Origin: Amborella trichopoda
Lineage: Eukaryota > Streptophyta > Magnoliopsida > Amborellales > Amborellaceae
Assembly: GCF_000471905.2 (NCBI RefSeq)
Contig: NW_006500065.1
Location: 1,178,138-1,242,137, forward strand
Direction: 5' to 3'
DNA length: 64,000 nt
In this document: positions 34,831 through 44,759 of the stretch, one piece after another
Position numbering within the stretch: the stretch's first letter is position 1
Layout: the number at the start of each line of letters is the position of its first letter
Position numbers and translations under genes: made by a program
Notes under the pieces: generated by a model
Seen by the model: the letters and a program-made list of their open reading frames with translations, nothing else
What the model was told of the DNA's origin: nothing
Database searches by the model: none

Positions 34831-34877
34831 AATAAAAGGGGAAAAACCCCACTTTTCTATTTTACCGAAGGGTAAAA
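34831..34877 (+). promoter_or_regulatory. Antisense promoter candidate of copy C
   Basis: AATAAAAGGGG (34831-34841), then TTTTAC (34860-34865) and GTAAAA (34872-34877). It is equivalent to 17017-17064 and runs toward 35704, where the collinearity with A ends; no PMD homology follows. Confidence 0.5.
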
Positions 34878-35704
34878 CAATATAGGGGTTTTTAGAGAGG
34901 GAGGGCCAAAGCTTTTGGCGAAGGTTTTCAACGAGAACTTCCCAGCCAAAATTTGAAGAGACAAGCAATTAGGAGCTTTTCTAGTGAGCTTTAGGAACTC
35001 ATGAAGCTTTGTGTCATGATTGCGAACATTTTCGAGAAGTGTCGAGGCTTGCTAAGCAAGGAACAGGGCTTCTCGGGGCTGTAGCAGGATTTGCAGAGGT
35101 GCCCTGCAGGTGTTTGAATGCTTCTCCGGTTGTTCTGCTGTTGACGGGGAGATTGCAGTGAGTTCAGAGGGCTCTGTAGGTCCCCTGGTTATCGGAGAAG
35201 AAGAAGGGAGAACAACAGTGGGCTCACCGGATACTCAGTGGAATTCTGGTGAGTTGGTGGTGACCTCGCTAAAGTGGGAAGAGCAGGGAGAAGGGAGATC
35301 CACAAGGTCTCAGAGAAGCCTTCTGGGGATTTCGATTGTTTTCTGCTAAGTTTGGCAACGAGTGAAAGGTGGGGAAGGGGTTTCCCGATTGACGAGGGTG
35401 GATTCCCGGTGAGGAGGGGAAACGCTGGTGGGAAACCAAAGGGTTGAGGGATGAGAAGGTGGACGGTCGCCACGGGCAGGTAGCTGGGGAAACTAAAGAA
35501 ACCCATGGGTTAATTCCCTCTGGGAATTGGGGTCAAGATCATGCATGACATTAAGTCGTATGCGGCGTCGCCTTCACGTGTCCCTAGGCCACATACAATG
35601 ATAGCCACTTTCAGGAGCATGCTGGTAGCAGCGATAGTCTCGCGCGACATTGGTTTTCCTGTGGTGATGGTAGAATACGACATTGTGTTGTGCACGGCGA
35701 TGGC

Positions 35705-35959
35705 TACAGGCCAAAAGAGGAGGGCTACAGGCCAAAAGAAGGAGCCAACCATTTTCGAGTCAACTTCAATTCATCTGACAAGGCATGGATGATTTCCAAG
35801 AGACCGACGCACGACAGAACAACATGGACTTCACGGCTGTGCTAGAGGATTTGGCTTCCAACAGACTGCTGCAACACAGCCTTCTCGTTTGCCATCACTC
35901 TTGACCCCCACAAGACATTGCCGTCCATGATCATCGTCGCATGTGACTCAACACCATGC
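35705..35959. other. Spacer at the centre of the large inverted repeat
   Basis: About 255 bases lie between the two arms, with no match seen to either arm. Two near-identical GGCTACAGGCCAAAAGA segments lie at its left edge. Nothing coding is seen. Confidence 0.6.
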
Positions 35960-36795
35960 GCAGCCATCATCGTGTGCAACATAATGCCACATTCTACCAT
36001 CACCACGGGAAAACCAATGCTGCGACCAGCATGCTCCCGAATGCAGCTACCGCCGTATGTGGCCTCGGGACACGTGAAAGCGGCACCGCATACGACTTAA
36101 TGTCGTGCATGTCCTTGTCATACCTCAGTTCCCACCATCCCCAATTCTCAGAAGGCATTAACCCTTGTGCTTCCTCGGTTTCCCCAGCTATCTGCCCACG
36201 ACAACCGTCCACCTTCTCGCGACCTTTCATCTCCTCCGCAACCCTTCGGATTTAGACGGAAACACTCCTTCGCTAGCCGAAAAATCTCATATGACCCTGT
36301 TCTTTCCCATACCGGCCTGTCTCCTCTCCATCAGGAGTCCACTCCAAACCACTGGAAGTCCCTAGAAGACTTCCCTACAACCCCGCAGGTCTTCCCTTCC
36401 CCCTAGTTTCCCACTTTAGCAGTTCACCAAAGCTCACCAAAATTCCACTGAGGTTTTGGGGAGCCCAATGCAACCCCTTCTCTTTCTCCTCCAAAAACCA
36501 GAGGATTGACAGAGCCCTCTGAACTCTTTGCGACCTCAGCAACAAAATGACCGGAGGAGCACTCGAACCCCGGCAGCGCACCTCTGTAAATCCTGCTAAG
36601 GCCCCAAGAAGCTCTCTTCCTAGCTCAGAAAGCTTCAACGCTTGTTGAAAACTGCTCGCAATCACCATGCAAAGCTTCGCACTTCTTGACGCTCGCTAGA
36701 AAAACTCTGAAGGGCCTGTCTACAAGTTTTGGCCGGAAAGTTTCTGTTGAAAAATCCCTTGCCAAAGGCTCTGGCTCTGTCTCTCTGAAAAACTA

Positions 36796-36842
36796 TTTTA
36801 CCCTTCGTTAAAACGGTGATTGGTGTTTTTCCCCTTGTATAC
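36796..36842 (-). promoter_or_regulatory. Antisense promoter candidate of copy F
   Basis: Minus-strand TATACAAGGGG (36842-36832), followed by TTTTAAC and GGGTAAAA (about 36814-36796). This is a weaker TATA match than in A or D. Confidence 0.4.
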
Positions 36843-37299
36843 CCAGTGAAGCCGCAAACTGGCCTCCACAAACACGAAATGACATCCAGTCCCTAGTTCT
36901 TAAGGGCAGTAAGACCAGGCTCGGTTGGGTTAAGCCCGAGACCTGAAAAGGACATCACCATAAGCTTCATTCAAAGGTCAGCGTTGCGGGCTCCGTCAGA
37001 GGACTATCATTGCATGCCTCGTCTGGAGGCTATTGCCACATGCCTCGTCGAGGGGTCATCGTTGCACGCCTCGTTAAGAGTTCATCATTGTGCTTTTCGT
37101 CGGGAGCTACCATCGTGCGCTTCACCAAGGGGCCTAATGTTGTGTGAGCCATCCGACACTTAGTTGCATGCGCATGCCGTGGCACTCTCAGCCAGACCAT
37201 CGTCCTGTACTCTCAAGAAGTTCATCCCCTACACCACAACCTCACTCCTCAAGAAGTCCAGCCTCCAGTGATGGCTCTTCTCCCCATGGAGACACATTC

Positions 37300-38480
37300 C
37301 CTCACCATGCATAGTCCTAACTGCATGAATTTATACTGCATAGCCACGGTCTATACTGCATGACCTTAAATTGTACAGTCGAGGTCTAGCTGCATGACCT
37401 TAAACTGTAAGGTCCAAACTATATGACCTTAGACTGCATAGTCCTCGTTTCATGACTCTAAAATGTAGTGGGGGTCTAGTTGCATGGCCTCAAACTGCAA
37501 GGTCCAAACTACATGACCTTAAACTATAGCGGTGGTCTAGTTGCATGACCTTAAACTGCATAGTCCCAGTTTCATGACTCTAAACTATAGCGAAGGTCAA
37601 GTTGTAGGACCTTAAACTGCACAGTCCAAACTACATGACCTTAAACTGTAGCAGAGGTCTAGTTGCACTACCTTAAACTGCATAGTCCTAACTGCATGAC
37701 TTTAAACTGCATAGCCATAGTCCGAGCTACAAGACCCTAAAAGTTGTAACGCACGGCATGACAAATGGCCCCTGCGCACAGCTCTAGCTGAGAGATAGAC
37801 CATTCCTTCGCTAAAAGGGTATATCAGCAACATCCCCAGTGAAGTTCGATGCACGCAGGGGTCGTACCTAGCCCCTTAACCCTCAATGGGTATGTTCCGC
37901 ACCAACATCCCAGTAAGGGTCACATCCTACTGCGACCCGCTATCCTTTGGGAGTTAGGGCCATCCTTATCCCTTCAACCCTCAATGAGGTTCATCTGTGC
38001 TCTAGCCTATCATCCTCAATGGAGTTACGTACACCCCATTGCTCATTATCTCTAGAGAGTCACACTGGCCCTCCTAACCCCCAGTGAAATCTCTTCCATC
38101 TGCCACTCCTTGAGTGCTGCCATCTCCATCTAAAACCTCTCTTCTTGTGTATAGCCTTAACTAGTTGGCTATCCACAATTCATCCCCCATGTAGCTTTAC
38201 CTACATGACGAACCACACACTGGTCCATGCTGCATGACCTTAGACTGCACAGCTATGGTCCGCGCTGCATGACCTTAAACTGCACAGCCATGGTCCAGAC
38301 TATATGACCTTAAACTGTAACGGGGGTCTCATTGTACGACCTTAAACTACATGGTCCTAGTTGCAAGACTTTAAACTGTATAACCACGGTCCAAGCTATA
38401 TGACCTTAAACCATAGTGCTCATTTTGGCCGCATGACGTTAAACTGCTTTGCCCAGGTCCAGGAGGCATGACCTTAAAGC
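37300..38480. repeat. TTTAAGGTCATGCAG array (copy F, inverted)
   Basis: Units read TGCATGACCTTAAACTGCA and variants on the plus strand, spaced about 36-60 bp, in two blocks split by 37760-38200. Confidence 0.85.
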
Positions 38481-39399
38481 TGCCCCCACATACGCACACA
38501 CACTTTTTACGCGCATCTTCGCACACATCTTCCCCAACCGACCCATTCGTGTGTGCACTCTACCTCCATTTCTTCCCTGGTGAGTCTACATACGTGCACA
38601 CACGCCCTTTGCATGCATCTTCATGCACGCCTTCCCTAGCCGGCCCATTCGTGTGTGCGCACCAACTTCACCATCATTACCATCCTTTCCCTCAATGAGT
38701 CTTACCCATGCTCACCAAATGGCGAACCCTTCTGTAAGCTAGACTTGCTGTTAGCTAGTGGGTCACCATTACCACTCACCATTGAGCTGTCATCAACTCT
38801 TCACAAGGCAACTTCATGCCATCTTCCCAAGTGAGTTAAAAGTCATCACCAAGCTCACTCTATGGCCTCCACAAACTACCATTCATCACCACTACGGTCC
38901 AGTTGTATGATCCTAAACTATAATGCACATCCTGGCCGCATGATGTTAAAAGGCATCGCATAGGTCTCGAAGGCACGACCCTAAACATGCCTTATAAAAA
39001 AAAAAAAATGAGCATGGTGTACACCTAGACAAGGGAATGCCATGAGTAAAAATGACGGACACGCATGGTCACGAAACCATGAGCAAGAGAGTTCCATGGA
39101 AAACAAAATCCAGGCATGGTGAAAACCCTGAAAGGGCATCGTGAGTAAAAAAGGATGAAAAGGGTGGACATGACCACAGGTCATGGGTAAAAGAGCTCAA
39201 AAATAACAGGAGTTGGCAAAAACCGTCTTCACGGTGCCACTTCCCCTGTTCAAGTAAAACCACAAAAGGGTGCTAACCAACAAGATAGGATGATGCACAG
39301 CTGCCACCTCAGCCGACGTCTAGTTTCCAAATAGTCAAGATCTTGGCTAATGAGGTTTGCCTAAAATCCTTAAAAGGCAGCATCTAATCGCAATACCAG

Positions 39400-39635
39400 A
39401 TGGCTTGTTCGGGAGTGAGAACCGCATAAGATCTCCCAAGAACATGGCTCATCAGGGAGTGAGAGCCGCATAAGATCTCCCAAGAACATGGCTCATCAGG
39501 GGGTGAGAGCCGCAAAAGATCCCCCACGTTTCAACATGGCTCATCAGGGGGTGAGAGCCGTATAAGATCCCCCACGTTTCAACATGGCTCATCAGGGAGT
39601 GAGAGACGCATAAGATCTCCTCAGTTCAACAACAA
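39400..39635. repeat. 47-bp array with CATGGCTCATCAGGG, about 5 units
   Basis: Reverse complement of the array at 32160-32390. Units are nearly identical to one another (ATGGCTCATCAGGGAGTGAG and variants). Confidence 0.88.
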
Positions 39636-41302
39636 CAAGAGTCTTTGAGGGTGAGGACAATGACTAAAATATTCCTCCAGAAATGCTAAGGACCATCACG
39701 AAGGCAAGAAACTGACGAAGTCAAGGTCTAACCTGCCACAGGCTGCAAGGTATGTCTCACCAAAACCCCCTAGCCTACATGGGACCAGACTTTCGAGACG
39801 GATCACAAGCCCCCAACTGAACCTCTATAGACGAGACTTACAAAGATACCATGAGCATCAAAAGCAAACCTGGTATAGCAGCGAACAATGCTGACCAAAG
39901 GTTCATAGCGTTTGACCTTCAAAAAAATGCCCAATAGTCCCTCGAGGGTGAGGGCTTCCCACAAAATTCTTGAATGATTGTACTTCTTGATTCTCTCGAG
40001 GCACAACATTCGGTGGGACATGCTGTTGGAAGGTATTTTTCATCAACATAGGACCCCCGCTCAATAAAGGCCTAGCAAATAGTGGAAATTTTGACAGTCT
40101 CAGAATAGCCCCAGAATTGGCCAAGATCTTCATGAGGTCCCTCAAAGTCTCATGCAAATTTTCGTCACATTCAGATATGTCGAAGGCAGTGCAGACTGAG
40201 AAACAATTCTAGCAAAATCGGCCTCTAGCACCCTGAAACGGACCCTATAACTAGAGCTACATTGTCGATGTCTCAATTTGCTGTGGGATCACCACCATTA
40301 GAATTGACACAGTTGAAACTCCTAGGGGTCAAATTTAAGCTCGAACAGACACTCTAGGAAGAAGTTATTAGCAAAAGAGTGAAACAGGAGGCGTCTCACG
40401 CTATTCTCGTGCGAACACTCTGCAACTCCATGTCATGGAAGGGACAATCACGCATGTGACTTTCGAAACTCATATCTCACCCGTCTCAAGTTGAATCGTG
40501 CTCAAATTTGGTGAGCTTGTTCATCTAATCATGACAAGCGATTCAATATGTGGCACGCCTCGTGACGACAACTGAGTGCGAAGGAAAGCTAGAGAGAATT
40601 TGTTGATCCGTGAAGAAAGTGTAGGAAATTCAGCAGCGTAGTGTCTCACTTAAGCTGCCGGATCACGTTGCTCGCGTGCCCGATCGACGCGAGACCAATT
40701 CCGTTGCGGGAGTAAGGTCTCGGGCTATCATTAACCCGAACCTTGTAATGATGAACGGTCGAATTCTGCACACAAAGCTGCTGAAGCAACTACAAATTTC
40801 GTCGCCCGAATTCTAGATTCCGACCATAATTCCAAAGTAGCAAAATATTTGTCCGGGCATGGAATGGAGCTGCATTTGTTGCCCCGCAATTGTAACGACA
40901 TGCTCAGTGTAGTTCAGCGAAGAAATCATCGAAAAACATCAAGGAATGAGTACATTGTCGATCTGAAGTTTCAAGATCCACTCAAATTTCAAGTCACATG
41001 ATCGTGCACTAAAAAAACGATCCATAGTTCGAAGTTGGTGTCAAATTGATCGCCATGCCCAGCCATATAAGAAAACAATTATCTTACGATCAACCGGGCA
41101 TCAGAACGACCTTGGATCATCCATGCAAGAATACCCACATTTTAAGGCAACATAGGGACTGTTCTGAAATTCCATGAATTGTTAGGAAGGGGCAAATATG
41201 TCATTTTTTACCTTATTTATTATTGTTTTTAATTCAATTTAATTTTAATTTCCAGCAATTATGGTTACTTTTGATCATCCACCCATATTTGGGGCAAATT
41301 CT

Positions 41303-41309
41303 ATATATA
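41303..41309 (+). promoter_or_regulatory. TATA box of L4
   Basis: TATATA within CTATATATACG, preceded by CACCCATATTTGGGGC, the block shared with L2, L5 and L6. Confidence 0.7.
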
Positions 41310-41450
41310 CGTACCAACATTGTACATAGAAAATACACTCACAGGATCAATCTCCTTGCAAAAGAGAGAGTTTTTACTGAATATAGTTTCTCTTTCTTCC
41401 CACTGTTGTTTCATGCTTGAGAGAGAGTGAGGTGAGAGAAACTTTTGATC

Positions 41451-41474
41451 GGTACCCCTAGGTTCGAGGTAAAC
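41451..41474 (+). promoter_or_regulatory. GGTACC box and splice-donor-like site in L4
   Basis: GGTACC, then TTCGAG|GTAAAC with GT at 41469-41470, then a CT tract. It lies about 165 bases after the TATA box. Confidence 0.4.
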
Positions 41475-43899
41475 CTTCTCTCTTCTTTTTCTTTTCTTCT
41501 CTATCTCCTCTTTTCTCTCTCCTTCTCTTTCTTCTTATTCTTCCCCATCTAAGCTCTCCTCAGAGGCCATGCACGGCAGTGGCAGTGCTATGCATGCCTC
41601 TCTGGTAGCCTCACAGGTCGAGCATAGCGATGGCAGTTCCATGCGCATGTCTCTTTCTCCCTCTGTTCTATCTCTTTCGCGAGGCCTACAGACGGTGCTG
41701 CTCATCACTGTCTGCAGACGTATCCTAAGTGCCTCAGCGAAGGACAAGGGTAACGAAGCCTATCGCCTCCCGCAGGAGCTTCACTCTGTCGCGTGACAGT
41801 TGTAGATGACAATACTAATCGCCGTCAACAGAGGGTCGAGGTAATACTCGTCGCCGCGCGCTGGCTTCTTTAGTGCGTCCCTGTGTCCATCTTCATGCGC
41901 CCTACTAGAAGTAATCGCCGTGAGACCTATGAGAAGTTATCATTGTGCGCCTCATTAGGAGCCATCACTGTTCGCTAGGGACATGTCGCCTCCTAATGCT
42001 GCCAACAGTGATGCCCATTGCTGTTTGGATTCTTCCTCCCTCTGCCGTCTCTCTCTCTTCTCATCATCTTTTTCTCTTCTAACTTGACTGAGGGTAGTCT
42101 AGCTTAGCACCACCATCTTGGTCTTGGTTTTGAGTAGTATTGTCGTTGTGCTGGTCTTGAGGACCATGCCCGTCTTGCTACCACTCCGAGTCGATAATTG
42201 TCCGGATGTCAAGCTGGCTTTGCTTCTCTGTCAAGTTTTTCTTCTCTTTTCTATCTTTATCTAAAACTTTACGTTTCATCATGCTCTCACATGAACGTAC
42301 ATTGCCTTAAGACAAGGGTGGTCTCCTTAACCTATTTGTCTTACAAATTAACCATAGAAGTGTTGTGCAGAAAACAAGAGGATTGCAGGTCAAGGGAGGT
42401 GATTCCGAACCAGCTAAAGCAGTTGGGGTGCTTTTTTCGTGATCTAAGAGGGCGTCCACGAGAGGCAGCCTGAGTAAGTCCCCAACCCACCTAAAATTTC
42501 TCTCCCATCGGTTGGTATACCTGCCCTTGCTCTCAAGCAAGGTTCTGGGAGAGCGATATCAAACCCCGGTTTCACCAGAAACCTGAGGTACGTGCCGCCA
42601 GATTATCTAGATTCGGAAGGTGAGATCGAGGCACCTAACTAGTTGGATCCTTCTTTTGGCTTATAACCCTCCTCTTTTGGTGGGACTGAAGCTAACTTCT
42701 CCAAGTGGTTTTGCTTCTTCTTCATGAGGAAAGCATTTCTTTGGTGGCTTTTCTTCTTCTTCATGAGGGAGATGTTTCTTTCGTGGTTTGCTTCTTCCTC
42801 ATGAGGAGAGTGTTTCATTTTGGCCTAAAGCCGTCCTCTTATCCTCAAATGCAAGAGCTTTGAAACTTCTCTAGTAATGGGCCGTTGATTGTAACTTGTA
42901 ACTCTTTTTAATGCAATGAAAGAAAAGAACTTCTTTTGAACTGGCTTGATGTTCTTCTTTTCAATCTCCTTCTTTTCTTGTTGCACATACCGCTTTTTAA
43001 GGATTCATCACGAATAGTACTTCTTTAGGTATCGTCCATTGATAGGCGGCATTGCCTCTCCTCCATCCGCGTTTGCCAGTACATAGGTTCCGTTTGGCAT
43101 GACCTTTTTGACTTGTAAATGAAACAATTCTTTTCACTTTTCTTTCTATGTCAATGCTACCTCGCTTTCATAACATGAGATGACAAAGAAAGGCCCACTC
43201 CTTGCTTTGTCTTGTGGCAGCCTACTATAGCTTCAATGACCTTGAATGGGGGAGCAATTGCTTTCTCACCCCTAAGTGTTTGATTGGAGAGGGGCTCATA
43301 ATTCATGGTTCTCATTTTTTGATGAGCCAACTCGCTGTAAATGCTCTAGTCTGGGGGAGCTTTGGCTTCAATTCGAGGTGAATTGGTTTTGAGTTCGTCA
43401 TAAGTCTTAATCTCAGGGACAAACCCCTTTAAGTGCTTTGAAGCAATGCGCATGACCTCCAATGGGCTCTGGAGGTTACGAACCTCGCTTCTTAGCTCTG
43501 CCATGGGGTCATGTTCCTGGGAGCCGGAGGGATGACTCTTGTTTGGCTGTACTTCTTCAACAATCCCCGAGAAGTGTAGGACCTTCTTTTGGCTACTAAT
43601 GACCCCCTTGTTCAAGGAGGATGGAACTTGGAGTACCTTCCTTGATGGTTGGTATGTCAGTTCTGCTTCTAGAAGAGCGATGGGGACATTTATGACCTTT
43701 TGCTGGTCTGATGTATAGTTGACCCTCAGTGCTGGAAGGCTTACCTAGGGGCTTCCTCAGGCTCGAGGGCCGCTTCTAGCTCGCCATTTCGTTCTGGAGG
43801 AGTAGAAGTAGAGGGAGAAGCTTTGTCTTCAAGAGAGGATACCATGACCTCAGAGAGGTGGCAAGGTATGCATGGGTGGATAGGGGTCAAGGGAAGGAT

Positions 43900-44710
43900 C
43901 TTGCCATGTCTTTCCTCTTCTTTGAACATTTATGCGATCATTCGCCCCAGATCCTCAACGTCATCATGAGACAAAGATCCTGTCTCTCTCACAGGCTTCC
44001 AATCATCATCCTTTTACTTTTTTGATGGTGAAAGTTCTGTGAAATAGTATTTGGCATTCGAATAGTGAGTCTCAGCTACGGGGAACGGTCTTTTATCAGC
44101 ATAGAACGTGTGTTGCCTTCCATCTCAGCTATACCTAAAGCATTAGTGGAGTGTGGAAGGAACCTGGTCGTGAAGCCAAGGACGACCAAGCAGGATGTTG
44201 TAGGAGGTATCAGTGTTGATTATGTGGAACTTGGCGTAATCGTTGAGATCACTGATCTTGAGACGAAGGCCCACTATGCCGGCTGGCTTTTCTCCTGACT
44301 GGTTACACCATTGCTCAGTGATGTGGGTAGGAGTGAGGTCGTCAGACCCTATTCCCAATTGGGTGAGGATCCCTCTTGGGATCTAGCATGATCCGATTGA
44401 GAGGGTGAGTGTGAAGTTCACCATTCATGTAGAGGGGGTGATTGTGAAATTTGCCTCCCAATTGAAGGTCATCTTTGGAAAAGGAGCTTGCTTGGCACCC
44501 ACTCAGGATGGCCGGGTCAACCTCAATAAGTTCCACTTCAGTCTCGTACACCTCTGGGTTAGAAAGAGCTTGAACGAGAGCCATACAGTAGTCTTTAGAT
44601 AGCAGGAGGGCATCATAGATACTTAGAAGGGCTGGAAGCTTTCTCAAGTGCCCAATTACATCATATTTCACTTTATCCTCATTAATCTTCTGTGTTCCTG
44701 ATCCTGTCAT
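43900..44710 (-). pseudogene. Aspartic protease region of element C, broken
   Basis: Frames at 44710-44342 and 44358-44143 show the retropepsin layout of Tat/Athila elements: an I-M-L-D segment for the catalytic strand, IGSDDLTPTHIT, and the characteristic C-terminal ILLGRPWLHDQVPSTLH. The protease would mature gag-pol. It sits just after gag, as usual for Ty3/gypsy. Not intact. Confidence 0.7.
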
Positions 44711-44759
44711 TGGTGGGTGGTAGGGTAGGCTTAAGAATAGGTTTTGATTGGGTTTTTGT

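Larger units (their letters stand above)
31703..35704 (-). mobile_element. 3' region with arrays, probably of element C (left arm of palindrome)
   Basis: This lies directly upstream (element sense) of L3. It contains a polypurine tract (31703-31720), a 47-bp array (32160-32390), CATGACC-type repeats (32520-32780), the TTTAAGGTC array (32800-34330), a 32-bp array (34480-34730) and the antisense TATA-like box (34831). It is collinear with A (14.0-17.9 kb) and is repeated in inverted orientation at 35960-40023. No coding sequence is recognisable. Confidence 0.75.
35960..40023 (+). mobile_element. Region F: 3' region with arrays leading to L4 (right arm of palindrome)
   Basis: It is the reverse-complement counterpart of 31703-35704, with the same order of parts, perhaps 80-85% alike by eye. 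It holds the antisense TATA-like box (36842-36832, minus), a 30-bp array (36960-37150), the TTTAAGGTC array (37300-38480, appearing as TGCATGACCTTAAACTG), CATGAGTAAAA repeats (39000-39250), a 47-bp array (39400-39635), and a polypurine tract before L4. No gag, pol or PMD parts are present. Confidence 0.75.
40024..42641 (+). repeat. LTR L4 of a Tat-lineage element
   Basis: This 2.6-kb plus-strand LTR has a U3 start TGTTGGAAGG at 40024, right after a polypurine tract, and a U5 end CACCTAACTA at 42641. It contains TATATATA (41303-41309), GGTACC (41451-41456), AG|GTAAAC (GT at 41469) and a CT tract (41475-41540), then irregular repeats to about 42030. No primer-binding site follows, so it is a 3' LTR. 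At 42642 it meets element C in opposite orientation, implying that F inserted into C. L5 is its closest relative by U5 sequence. Confidence 0.85.
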
